NCBI GenBank assembly: GCA_934725105.1
Contig: CAKVBD010000011.1
Span: forward strand, 1 to 61,600
Source: an uncultured Bulleidia sp.
Lineage (GTDB): Bacteria > Bacillota_I > Bacilli_A > Erysipelotrichales > Erysipelotrichaceae
DNA length: 61,600 nt
Reading direction: 5' to 3'
Shown: positions 1 to 7,336 of the stretch, in pieces
Numbering within the stretch: the first letter of the stretch is position 1
Layout: every line of letters begins with the position of its first letter
Notes under the pieces: generated by a model
The model's database searches: none
The model's input: only the letters and a program-made list of their open reading frames with translations
Told to the model about the DNA's origin: nothing
Program-made: the position numbers and the translations under genes

Positions 1-65
1 CTTATGGTTTTACCTTTAGCACGAAACTTTTCAGCCCATTCAGGATAAACATTCTTTTTCTTCAT
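1..65 (-). CDS. N-terminal fragment of a transposase-like protein, cut by the window edge
   Basis: The minus strand reads ATG at 65 and continues open to base 1. The 21 visible residues have the motif PEWAEKFRAKGKTIR, which resembles the first residues of DDE transposases of the IS1634/IS4 type (a short basic 'P-E-W...K.KG' opening). No Shine-Dalgarno is visible, but a TATAAT-like box lies just upstream. An orphan IS end at 675-692 could be the outer end of the same element. The body is outside the window, so the family call is tentative. Confidence 0.4.
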   Translation of the reverse strand, partial: MKKKNVYPEWAEKFRAKGKTI

Positions 66-167
66 GTATATATTATACACGTATATGCTACATTTTGGAA
101 GCAAACAAATCGAGCTTTATAATCTCGATTTGTTTCATGCGTAATTACTAGATTATAAATGTAGAAC

Positions 168-195
168 TTGAAAAAAAAGAAAAATTTGCTATATT
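168..195 (+). promoter_or_regulatory. Promoter of the putative antitoxin RNA
   Basis: The -35 box TTGAAA (168-173), 16 bases and the -10 box TATATT (190-195) predict a start near 202. The transcript would run rightwards into the terminator at 231-262 and be about 60-65 nt long, the size of RNA II in Fst/par loci. Confidence 0.55.
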
Positions 196-204
196 GTAGT
201 TGGC

Positions 205-229
205 TATGAAAGCTATTAAGCCACGTGTA
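205..229. repeat. Direct repeats DRa/DRb, antitoxin copy
   Basis: TATGAAAGCTATTA (205-218) and CCACGTGTA (221-229) are separated by 2 nt. Both blocks recur exactly at 351-364 and 371-379, where they are 6 nt apart. The repeats flank the terminator at 231-262. Confidence 0.75.
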
Positions 230-230
230 A

Positions 231-262
231 AAAAAGGGAACTGCTGGAACAGTTCCCTTTTT
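231..262. terminator. Shared bidirectional terminator of the toxin and antitoxin RNAs
   Basis: A perfect 13-bp stem (231-243 with 250-262) closes a 6-nt loop. A5 on the left and T5 on the right make it a rho-independent terminator on both strands. It lies 20 bases after the toxin stop codon and about 30 bases after the predicted antitoxin start. Confidence 0.8.
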
Positions 263-281
263 CAATACCTAGGCTGATCGA

Positions 282-374
282 CTATTTTTTTTCGACTCCA
301 TCCAGCCATTTGCAGATATAGTACGAAACAACACCTGCTACGACGGAGCTTATGAAAGCTATTAGATACTCCAC
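282..374 (-). CDS. Fst-like type I toxin peptide, 30 aa
   Basis: The minus strand encodes a 30-residue peptide starting at GTG (372-374) and ending with TAG. AAGGAGGTGA sits 6-9 nt upstream, a strong ribosome binding site that fixes the start. The peptide has one hydrophobic span (LIAFISSVVAGVVSYYI) followed by a charged tail (CKWLDGVEKK), the form of membrane-acting type I toxins such as Fst. A small hairpin (AGTCGG...CCGACC, about 395-415) lies just upstream of the SD. The gene shares a terminator and direct repeats with the putative antisense RNA at 202-264. Toxicity is inferred from architecture, not shown. Confidence 0.65.
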   Translation of the reverse strand: MEYLIAFISSVVAGVVSYYICKWLDGVEKK

Positions 375-379
375 GTGTA
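351..379. repeat. Direct repeats DRa/DRb, toxin-start copy
   Basis: These are the second copies of the 14-nt (351-364) and 9-nt (371-379) blocks also found at 205-229. They cover the toxin GTG start codon and codons 2-8 on the minus strand, the place where antisense pairing would block initiation. Confidence 0.75.
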
Positions 380-587
380 CTCACCTCCTTTCCAGAGGTC
401 GGGAGGAAGCCGACTCAATAATGATATCAGAAAGAAGATCACAGGTCCTATGAATAGAGAATGGAATCAAAAAAATGGTGTTAGTTTTTTAATGAAAAAG
501 GTGGAAAAATCTATTGATAATATAACGCGACCAAAGAACCTCTTGGCCTTTGATCATCTATGATAAATCAATGATTTCAGGAATTAA

Positions 588-636
588 AAAACAAATCTTA
601 TGGAAAAGCTGTTAACTTTCGCTAAAGATTTGTTTT
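588..636. terminator. Long-loop inverted repeat, possible terminator
   Basis: Exact 12-bp arms AAAACAAATCTT (588-599) and AAGATTTGTTTT (625-636) enclose a 25-nt loop. The minus-strand reading ends in a T run, so it could terminate the YitT gene at 710-1576. Confidence 0.5.
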
Positions 637-674
637 CTTGAATTTTCAATTAATATCACTAAGAATTTATTTGT

Positions 675-692
675 CTTAACTTAATGACATTG
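675..692. repeat. Orphan IS terminal repeat
   Basis: The 18 bases CTTAACTTAATGACATTG are identical to the right end (34041-34058) and the inverted left end (32311-32328) of the IS4-family element in this window. No IS4 transposase lies next to it. It is either a remnant or the outer end of the element whose transposase starts at base 65. Confidence 0.6.
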
Positions 693-709
693 TGAATTTC
701 ACTTCTTTT

Positions 710-1576
710 TTAGTCTTTAGGCATTTGATTAAAATGACCACGTATTTCTTTTGTACGAACACAATTCACGAATGCTTTTGGATCAATCGCAAGAATGTTG
801 CTGACAATTGCTTTTTCACTACTCTCATTGATTACAGAATAGATCATCTTTCTCTCATCATTCTTGTATGAACCTTCTCCTCTGATGATCGTTGCACCAT
901 GTTGTGTAACTGCGTGTATCATTTCAGAAATTTCATCTACTTTGTTTGAAATAATAAACAAAGTCACCTGTGCATAATTTCGATATAACAAATGAATTGT
1001 CTGTGTTGATACATATTGGAAAATAATAGAATACAATGCTTTATCCCATCCAAATAAGACACCAGCCGTAATTAAGATAACTGCATTCAATCCAAGAACA
1101 AGGTTAAATCCATCCACATTGTATTTGGATGAAAGAAAGATTGAGATAAAATCTGTTCCTCCTGTTGTTGTATCCACCATTAAGCACAAAGATATCGCAA
1201 GTCCATTCAACATCCCACCAAATACACTGATCAATAAAATATCTGAAGTTAACGTATACTTTGGAATCATATCTACAAGTACACTGTTTAACAGAATCAT
1301 AAACAGAGAAAACAATGTAAAGTTTTTACCAATATATCTAAATCCGATGTATACAGGTAATGCATTCCAGAATACATTTACAAATGTATAGCTGATTTCA
1401 ATATTAAAAAACTTTTGAAGAATTGCCTGTGTAAGAATGGTCAATCCCGTTGCACCACCTGGATACAGCCCACCATTTCTTACCATGATTTTTATGTTCA
1501 GCGACATAATAATTGCCGCAATCACTACCATAAATGGTCTTAAATATTGTATTCGTTTTTGTTCTTTAAATGTCAT
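710..1576 (-). CDS. YitT family membrane protein (DUF161 + DUF2179)
   Basis: A 288-residue protein. The first two thirds are membrane spans with the family pattern GGxxPGGxTGLTIL; the C-terminal third is a soluble DUF2179 domain (TLFIISNKVDEI...GATIIRGEGSY). The start is set at the ATG at 1576 because GGTGAGG lies 6 nt upstream; a longer reading starts 7 codons earlier without support. The transport substrate of YitT proteins is not known. A second YitT gene is at 5129-5980; the two are paralogues separated by unrelated genes. Confidence 0.85.
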   Translation of the reverse strand: MTFKEQKRIQYLRPFMVVIAAIIMSLNIKIMVRNGGLYPGGATGLTILTQAILQKFFNIEISYTFVNVFWNALPVYIGFRYIGKNFTLFSLFMILLNSVLVDMIPKYTLTSDILLISVFGGMLNGLAISLCLMVDTTTGGTDFISIFLSSKYNVDGFNLVLGLNAVILITAGVLFGWDKALYSIIFQYVSTQTIHLLYRNYAQVTLFIISNKVDEISEMIHAVTQHGATIIRGEGSYKNDERKMIYSVINESSEKAIVSNILAIDPKAFVNCVRTKEIRGHFNQMPKD

Positions 1577-1647
1577 AGATACCTCACCGCATGACAATTG
1601 TAACGCTTATTTCAAGTACTTCCAATTAAAAAAGCAGATGTTTCCAT

Positions 1648-1902
1648 CTACTTGTCTTCAAAGCCAACAATTGGGATCTGTGTTGTGTCTTCTCTTTTTG
1701 GAAATTCCACATCTACCACTCTGGCAACTTCAATGCTGTCTCTCATTAAACCATTAATTAATACCATATGCGCTGGTAATGAATCCCCCTGAAAATCTTC
1801 TGGATTCCCAATATATCCAGCATGAACAGATCCATCATCCAATGTCACCTGTATAAATTTCTGAATCAAAGCTTTCATCAGTTCTGCATTTGTCATTGTC
1901 AT
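1648..1902 (-). CDS. Hypothetical small protein, 84 aa
   Basis: A short soluble protein with a segment (IQVTLDDGSVHAGYIGNPEDF) that reads like a small beta-barrel, possibly Sm/SH3-like; that is only an impression. The start is 3 bases after the stop of the gene at 1906-2448, so the two are probably co-transcribed and translationally coupled. No family is recognised. Confidence 0.6.
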   Translation of the reverse strand: MTMTNAELMKALIQKFIQVTLDDGSVHAGYIGNPEDFQGDSLPAHMVLINGLMRDSIEVARVVDVEFPKREDTTQIPIVGFEDK

Positions 1903-1905
1903 GTT

Positions 1906-2448
1906 TTATACCTGTACACCTGCGCCTAATTCCTGCAGGGAACCATTTCCTTTCGCTTCTATTCCTTCAACAATAATGGAAGGATTTTTTCTTTTTAAAT
2001 ATGCAACAAATCTTTGTGCTTCTTCTTTTGAAATTGTTGTCATTGGTACAATTTCATCTTTTACAGATAGTTCTAATACCTGCTTCCCTTTTTCTTCATT
2101 GCAAAGTACTACTTTACTTATGGTGCTGCTTTTAACTTCACGAATATCCAATCCTTTTGCACAAAGCATACGATCTTCTAAGATCCATGAGCGATCAACG
2201 ACACCACCCTTTTCATATTCTACTAAATCTTTCACTTGCTTCAATTGCTTTAAAACATGCAGCTTATCTTTGTAGTAGAAAGCTAACACACAAGCTAACA
2301 ATATAATAAATATGAACATCAATGTATGAAATACAGCCAGCTTTTTCCTTGTTTCAATAAACGCAGTTATAAATATCAGCATTGGAATCCCAAACATAAA
2401 GAATGCATATTTCATACTGATCAATCCATAATAAAATCTTTTTATCAT
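1906..2448 (-). CDS. Hypothetical membrane protein with cytoplasmic C-terminal domain, 180 aa
   Basis: Two hydrophobic spans near the N-terminus (about residues 12-30 and 38-57) are followed by a soluble domain of about 110 residues rich in alternating beta-like segments, which could be a PH-like or YcxB-type domain. It forms a two-gene unit with the small gene at 1648-1902. The N-terminus could begin at a second ATG 11 codons in. Function is unknown. Confidence 0.6.
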   Translation of the reverse strand: MIKRFYYGLISMKYAFFMFGIPMLIFITAFIETRKKLAVFHTLMFIFIILLACVLAFYYKDKLHVLKQLKQVKDLVEYEKGGVVDRSWILEDRMLCAKGLDIREVKSSTISKVVLCNEEKGKQVLELSVKDEIVPMTTISKEEAQRFVAYLKRKNPSIIVEGIEAKGNGSLQELGAGVQV

Positions 2449-2538
2449 GTATCTATTTTATCACATAAGTCTAGTATTCATCGTGCTTTAAAATGTTTTC
2501 TGAAAGAAATTTACTCTTTTCATATCAATAATAGTGAC

Positions 2539-2544
2539 TATAAT
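2539..2544 (+). promoter_or_regulatory. -10 box of the yoaK-like gene, predicting a near-leaderless mRNA
   Basis: TATAAT at 2539-2544 lies 9 bases before the ATG at 2554 and there is no Shine-Dalgarno. A start near 2551 would leave about 3 nt of leader. The best -35 (TTTTCA, 2517-2522) is weak. Confidence 0.45.
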
Positions 2545-2553
2545 AGTTCACGT

Positions 2554-3222
2554 ATGAAAAATAAACAGATGTCAGAAACATTTCTACTCGCTATGATCAT
2601 CACATTTTCCGGTGGTCTACAAGATGCATATACTTATTTCGCTAGAAATAAAGTATTTGCGAATGCGCAAACTGGAAACATTGTTTTAATGGCATCCAAA
2701 CTGTCTGATGGACAATATGCTGATGCTATCCGTTACGTATTTCCTCTCCTGTCATTTGCATTAGGCATCTTTGTTGCGGAACAAATCCAGGGATACTATA
2801 AAGAAGCAAAGAAGTTACATTGGAGGCAGACAATCTTAATCATTGAAATTATTTCTTTATTTGTATCAGGATTTTTCTCTGCAGATGGAAATTTATTTGC
2901 TAACAGCCTTGTATCCTTCTCTTGTGCAATGCAGGTACAGGCATTTCGTTCCGTACATGGCTATCCATATGCAAGTACCATGTGCATCGGTAATATGAGA
3001 GCAGGTGTTTCTGCATTCTCTCATTGGATGAGAACTAAGAATGAAGAGTCTTTAAAAAAAGCATTGCATTACATTGGAATTATTATCACATTTGCATTGG
3101 GTGCTACGATTGGATATTCTTGTATTCCTTACATCGGAATGAAAACGATATGGATTTCTTCCACGTTGTTATTCATTGCATTCTTAATCATGTTTATACA
3201 GAACACTGAAAGAAGTAGATAA
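2554..3222 (+). CDS. YoaK family (DUF1275) membrane protein
   Basis: A 222-residue protein with about six membrane spans and the DUF1275 opening: a span followed by GGLQDAYTYF, then NAQTGNIVLMA. Its function is not established; the family is often annotated as a membrane permease. The reading frame is open further upstream to 2326, but that part overlaps the divergent gene at 1906-2448 and does not resemble the family, so the ATG at 2554 is chosen. No ribosome binding site precedes it; a -10 box lies directly upstream. Confidence 0.8.
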   Translation: MKNKQMSETFLLAMIITFSGGLQDAYTYFARNKVFANAQTGNIVLMASKLSDGQYADAIRYVFPLLSFALGIFVAEQIQGYYKEAKKLHWRQTILIIEIISLFVSGFFSADGNLFANSLVSFSCAMQVQAFRSVHGYPYASTMCIGNMRAGVSAFSHWMRTKNEESLKKALHYIGIIITFALGATIGYSCIPYIGMKTIWISSTLLFIAFLIMFIQNTERSR

Positions 3223-3240
3223 TTTCTATTTCTTTTTTGT

Positions 3241-3246
3241 TATAAT
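3241..3246 (+). promoter_or_regulatory. -10 box for the HAD phosphatase gene
   Basis: TATAAT at 3241-3246 is followed by CAGGA (3259-3263) and the ATG at 3270, giving a short leader of about 17 nt. Confidence 0.45.
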
Positions 3247-3269
3247 GCCCATAGACAACAGGATTATCT

Positions 3270-3893
3270 ATGAACAAATATAAAGCAATCATTTATGATA
3301 TCGATGGAACAATTTTAAATACATTAAATATGAACATGTACCCACTGCTTCAAATCATCAAGGAAGAAACAGGAGAAACATGGACCTTTGATCAGGTTTT
3401 AAAGTTTGTGGCTTATCCTGGCATGAAAGTCATGGAAGAATTAAAGGTAAAGGATCCAGAAACAACATATGCAAGATGGGTCAAATATGTCAATGCATAT
3501 GAAGAAGGTGCAACGCTATATGATGGATTTATGGATGTATTTGAAGCATTCAAGAACAACCATATCAAACAGGCAATTGTATCTGCCAAAACACATAAAC
3601 AGTATGAAATAGATATCTGTTCTAAAGGCATTGATCAATATATGGATACTGTTATTCTTGCGGATGATACTACAAAACACAAACCAGATCCAGAACCACT
3701 TCTAAAATGTATTGAAAACTTAAACGTATCAAAAGAAGAAGTCATCTATATTGGAGATGCACTATCGGATCAGCAGGCATCACACAATGCAGGGATTGCT
3801 TTTGGATATGCAAAATGGGGAAGTGTTTCCACAACCCCATTACAAGGTACATATACATTTGAAAGTCCAATTGATCTTCTCAAATTACTGTAA
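3270..3893 (+). CDS. HAD family hydrolase, phosphoglycolate phosphatase-like
   Basis: A 207-residue protein with the HAD motifs in order: YDIDGTILNT (nucleophile Asp and acid/base Asp) near residue 9, VSAKTHKQ with the motif II Ser/Thr near 104, and KHKPDPEP plus YIGDALSD (motifs III and IV) near 136 and 157. The alpha-helical cap between motifs I and II is typical of the PGP/beta-phosphoglucomutase group. The substrate cannot be read from sequence. It converges with the MFS gene at 3897 with only 3 bases between the stops. Confidence 0.85.
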   Translation: MNKYKAIIYDIDGTILNTLNMNMYPLLQIIKEETGETWTFDQVLKFVAYPGMKVMEELKVKDPETTYARWVKYVNAYEEGATLYDGFMDVFEAFKNNHIKQAIVSAKTHKQYEIDICSKGIDQYMDTVILADDTTKHKPDPEPLLKCIENLNVSKEEVIYIGDALSDQQASHNAGIAFGYAKWGSVSTTPLQGTYTFESPIDLLKLL

Positions 3894-3896
3894 GTT

Positions 3897-5054
3897 TTAA
3901 TCTTTTTTCGTAATCTTTGTTAGTGAAAGTACTAAAGCGATGATCATGATGGCACCACCAAGCATTGCAACAGATCTTGCACCGAATGCATCCATGACAA
4001 ATCCTGAATACGATAATGCCAGAATACCAGAGAAACTACCATACATCGCATCAGATAAACTATGCGCTGTATTTTTTAATGTAGAAGGAACATTTGCTTC
4101 TACAATTTCTCTTTGTGTTGGAAGCATAATTCCATAGCTCATATTTGAGAATACAGTTCCAAGAATGATCATCCAAGGATTTACCGCAAAAGCTACAAGT
4201 CCCATTGTGATAAATACAGTCAGTGTCATTAAAAACAGTCTTACGTATGTTGGAATCTTTTTCAGATTTCCTGAAATAAAGATAAACAATGCCTGTACCA
4301 TAACTCCTAAGAAGGAATCCACACCAAGCAATCCAACATCTCCACCAACACTTTTCAAGATAACGATTTTCAAGTTATTCACTGGTGCAATTGCTAAACC
4401 CGTAAAGAAAACGGTTACAAGCATAAACATAAAAGAACCAATATGTAATAGATCTTTTACACTGCCACCTTCAGCATGCACTACAACACTTTCAAATGGT
4501 ACTTCTTTAATACAAGATGCGATGATTAAAACAAGTAACGCAAAGAATAAAAATCCAATAGGAATCATTTGATAGCCAATCGTGTTAATCAACATTCCCA
4601 TAAACAGTGCGGTAATTGCATATCCCATGGAGCCAATCGCTCTAGCTCTACCATATGTAGAAGCATCTTTATGAAAAGAACGCAACATCCACGTATCTAA
4701 GTTACTGCCTAATGGAGAAGATAAAAATCCAAACAAAGGATATAAGACTGTTGATACCCAGATGTTTTTATCTGCCATGAAATAAATAATGAAGGCAATT
4801 ACAATTGTTGCGATATATTCTGGAATAAATATTTTTTTGTTTGTTCTAGCTTTATCACAAATACTTCCCCAGAAGAATGCGCCAATAAATGATGCACCCA
4901 TAAAGCACGCAAGCATAATAGATAACATTGCATTATCCATGCCACATGCTAATAGATACGTTGAAATAAAACCTACAAAGCACGCATAGAACGCCCAATA
5001 CAATCCATCCATGATTGCAAAGCTCAAAAATGTTTTCTTACTGATTTGATTCAT
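3897..5054 (-). CDS. Major facilitator superfamily transporter
   Basis: A 385-residue protein with about 12 hydrophobic spans and the MFS inter-helix motif after helix 2 (WGSICDKARTNKK). The second half contains further spans and a conserved-looking LPTQREIVEANVP loop. The start follows GAGGG by 4 nt. The substrate is unknown; the general appearance is of the MFS_1 sugar or drug group. It sits alone on the minus strand. Confidence 0.8.
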   Translation of the reverse strand: MNQISKKTFLSFAIMDGLYWAFYACFVGFISTYLLACGMDNAMLSIMLACFMGASFIGAFFWGSICDKARTNKKIFIPEYIATIVIAFIIYFMADKNIWVSTVLYPLFGFLSSPLGSNLDTWMLRSFHKDASTYGRARAIGSMGYAITALFMGMLINTIGYQMIPIGFLFFALLVLIIASCIKEVPFESVVVHAEGGSVKDLLHIGSFMFMLVTVFFTGLAIAPVNNLKIVILKSVGGDVGLLGVDSFLGVMVQALFIFISGNLKKIPTYVRLFLMTLTVFITMGLVAFAVNPWMIILGTVFSNMSYGIMLPTQREIVEANVPSTLKNTAHSLSDAMYGSFSGILALSYSGFVMDAFGARSVAMLGGAIMIIALVLSLTKITKKD

Positions 5055-5128
5055 TTTCCCTCTCTTTCCTGATCACCCTTAACGTCAAAAATTATAACAA
5101 CCTTTCTTACAGGGAACAACGAAAGTGC

Positions 5129-5980
5129 TTACATTTCTTCTGGCTTTCTTAGATAATGCACACCACTATATGCTGCCTGAACATTCTCTAAAACAATAAA
5201 TGCATCTTGATCAATTGCTAATATGCTTTGCTTTACATGATTCACTTTATCATATGGCATGATACTTACGATGACACGCATCTTTTCTTTTGTATATCCT
5301 GTTTCTCCATGTAAAATAGAACATCCACAATCTCTTTCATGAAGAAGCATATCTTGAATTTCATCTTCTTTCTTAGAGAAAATCATGATCTTAACTTCAT
5401 TGTTTTCCTTTGTCAAAATCAAATTCACCATGTAAGAAGTAATAAAGATCATCACTACACCATAAATAGACAACATCAAGTTCTCAATTCTTATTTGAAA
5501 CACTAATACAAATACATCAATCAAACCCATTATTAAAGCTGTCTTGACATTAAAATACTTGTTCAAAATAACCCCAATGATGTCAAATCCACCACTGCTT
5601 CCATTTCCTCTTAAAATCAAACCACTGCCGCTGCCAAGCAATACTCCACCAATCAATGTTCCAAGCAATAAATCTTCTTTCAGACAATCCAATACTGTAA
5701 TGCTCTGTGCTAATTCTAAAAAGACTGGAAATAAAATCACAGACAAAAAAGAATTCATCGCAAACTTTTTCCCAACAAAAAAGTAAGCTAATGCAAACAG
5801 CACTAAATTTACAGCCAATACTAAAATACTGATTGATACGGGCAGTACATTATGAAGTACTTTTGCCAAACCAGAAACACCACCTAACGATAATCCCAGT
5901 CTTAATGCAATTGTTCCAATTCCCAAGGAACAAATCATATTACCCACAACAATAAAAAAAGTATCTTTAATTTGCTTCAT
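5129..5980 (-). CDS. YitT family membrane protein, second copy
   Basis: A 283-residue protein with five to six membrane spans, the segment LGGVSGLAKVLHNVLP and GSSGGFDIIGVILNKYF, and a C-terminal DUF2179 domain (IFSKKEDEIQDMLL...GCSILHGETGY). AGGAGG at 5988-5993 lies 7 nt before the ATG at 5980 and selects it over an upstream ATG that would overlap the SD. It is divergent from the cysteine desulfidase gene with 54 bases between the starts, so the two promoters must share that gap. Confidence 0.85.
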   Translation of the reverse strand: MKQIKDTFFIVVGNMICSLGIGTIALRLGLSLGGVSGLAKVLHNVLPVSISILVLAVNLVLFALAYFFVGKKFAMNSFLSVILFPVFLELAQSITVLDCLKEDLLLGTLIGGVLLGSGSGLILRGNGSSGGFDIIGVILNKYFNVKTALIMGLIDVFVLVFQIRIENLMLSIYGVVMIFITSYMVNLILTKENNEVKIMIFSKKEDEIQDMLLHERDCGCSILHGETGYTKEKMRVIVSIMPYDKVNHVKQSILAIDQDAFIVLENVQAAYSGVHYLRKPEEM

Positions 5981-6034
5981 ACCCATTCCTCCTGTCATCC
6001 ATTACGTGTTACTATTATACATGAGGTAAATGTT

Positions 6035-7303
6035 ATGGAAAAAACTACATATAATTTATATTGTGAAATATTGAAATCAGAATTAAAACCAGCAATGGGC
6101 TGTACAGAACCAATTGCGATTGCTTTAACTGCCGCAAAGGCAAAAAAATACATAGATGAAGAAATCATATCTGTAGAAGTATGTGCTTCCGGAAATATCA
6201 TCAAAAATGTGAAAAGTGTTATTGTTCCACATACCAATGGTTTACGTGGAATACCTGCTGCTGCAGCTGCTGGTATCGTTGCGGGTGAAGCTGAAGCTGA
6301 ACTAGAAGTTCTTTCTTCAATTACAGAATCTCAACAGAAAGAAATCGTTTCTTTCCTGGACCGTGTTCCATGTACTGTTACAAAATCAACATCTGATTAC
6401 ATTTTAGATATTGCGGTAACATTACATTCAGCTAACCATACTGTTTATGCAAGAACTGCGCAATACCATACAGGACTTTGCTTAATTCAGGTAGATGGCA
6501 AAACAATCTTTGAGGCACCAATTGCGAAAACTACCTCCAGTATTGATCATTCCATTCTATCTATGGAAGGCATTGTTGAATTTGCGAACACATGCAATCT
6601 AGATGATGTCAAAGAAACACTAGATACACAAATCAACTACAATATGGCAATCAGTGAAGAAGGCATTACTGGAAAATATGGTGCTGCAGTAGGCAGAACA
6701 TTACTTATGGCATATGGAGATTCTCTTCACAACCGTGCAAAAGCATACGCTGCTGCAGGCAGTGATGCGCGTATGAATGGATGTGAATTGCCTGTTGTCA
6801 TCAATAGTGGTTCTGGAAACCAGGGTATTACTACTTCTGTTCCTGTAATTATCTACGCAAAAGAATTAGGCGTTTCAAAAGAAAAACTATACCGTGCTTT
6901 ATTAATTGCGAACTTAACAAGTATTCATTTAAAAACAGGTATTGGCTGCTTAAGTGCATATTGTGGTGCAACAAGTGCGGGCTGTGGTGCTGGCGCTGGT
7001 ATCATGTACCTCTATGGTGGTGGCCTCAATGAAATTTCTCATACAGTTGTCAATGCACTCGCAATCAATTCTGGTGTTGTCTGTGATGGTGCAAAAGCCA
7101 GCTGTGCTGCTAAGATTGCATCCGGTGTTGAAAGTGGACTACTTGGCATGCAGATGTATAAACACGGGAAAGAATTCTACCGTGGTGATGGTATCGTTGG
7201 TGGAGGCGTGGAAGCTACAATTAAAAATGTAGGTCACCTCGCACATGACGGTATGGCTGAAACAGATAAAGAAATCATTAAAATCATGCTTGAAATGAAA
7301 TAG
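6035..7303 (+). CDS. cyuA: L-cysteine desulfidase, CyuA/CdsB family (UPF0597)
   Basis: A 422-residue protein of the serine dehydratase-like family that breaks L-cysteine into pyruvate, ammonia and sulfide using an Fe-S cluster. Visible hallmarks are MGCTEPIAIAL near residue 22 (first cluster cysteine), the GSGNQGI motif, and the cysteine/glycine-rich CLSAYCGATSAGCGAGAG near residue 310. Length fits the family. GAGGT at 6023-6027 sets the start. The stop codon lies inside the downstream terminator stem. Sulfide production and cysteine tolerance are the likely roles. Confidence 0.88.
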   Translation: MEKTTYNLYCEILKSELKPAMGCTEPIAIALTAAKAKKYIDEEIISVEVCASGNIIKNVKSVIVPHTNGLRGIPAAAAAGIVAGEAEAELEVLSSITESQQKEIVSFLDRVPCTVTKSTSDYILDIAVTLHSANHTVYARTAQYHTGLCLIQVDGKTIFEAPIAKTTSSIDHSILSMEGIVEFANTCNLDDVKETLDTQINYNMAISEEGITGKYGAAVGRTLLMAYGDSLHNRAKAYAAAGSDARMNGCELPVVINSGSGNQGITTSVPVIIYAKELGVSKEKLYRALLIANLTSIHLKTGIGCLSAYCGATSAGCGAGAGIMYLYGGGLNEISHTVVNALAINSGVVCDGAKASCAAKIASGVESGLLGMQMYKHGKEFYRGDGIVGGGVEATIKNVGHLAHDGMAETDKEIIKIMLEMK

Positions 7304-7336
7304 GATCTAACCCAATCAGGTTAAATCCTATTTTTT
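7298..7336. terminator. Bidirectional terminator between cyuA and lacZ
   Basis: AAATAGGAT (7298-7306) pairs with ATCCTATTT (7325-7333), with an inner TAACC/GGTTA pair and a T run to 7336. It serves both convergent genes; the cyuA TAG is part of the stem. Confidence 0.8.

Larger units (their letters stand above)
202..264 (+). ncRNA. Putative type I antitoxin RNA (RNA II-like)
   Basis: This short plus-strand RNA converges on the toxin gene at 282-374 and shares its terminator. It carries two blocks that are exact direct repeats of the toxin translation-initiation region: 14 nt (205-218 = 351-364) and 9 nt (221-229 = 371-379). Because the toxin is read from the other strand, these blocks are complementary to the toxin mRNA over its GTG start and first codons. 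This matches the known layout of Fst/par RNA II (DRa, DRb and a common terminator). The RNA is predicted from promoter, repeats and terminator only. Confidence 0.6.
380..709. other. Gene-poor stretch between the toxin locus and the YitT gene
   Basis: It holds the toxin leader (ending about 400), an inverted repeat at 588-636 and an orphan IS end at 675-692. I see no credible coding sequence. I could not find a convincing toxin promoter here; candidate -10 boxes lack a good -35. Confidence 0.5.

Noticed and set aside
62..265. Minus-strand open frame of 67 codons across the toxin terminator
   Set aside because: It reads through the terminator hairpin and the antitoxin RNA; phenylalanine-rich shadow with no SD.
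375..563. Plus-strand open frame of 62 codons
   Set aside because: It runs antisense to the toxin leader, includes the reverse complement of the toxin SD, has no ribosome binding site of its own and no recognisable protein.
2326..2553. N-terminal extension of the YoaK-family frame
   Set aside because: It overlaps a divergent gene and does not resemble the family; the family motif begins shortly after the ATG at 2554.
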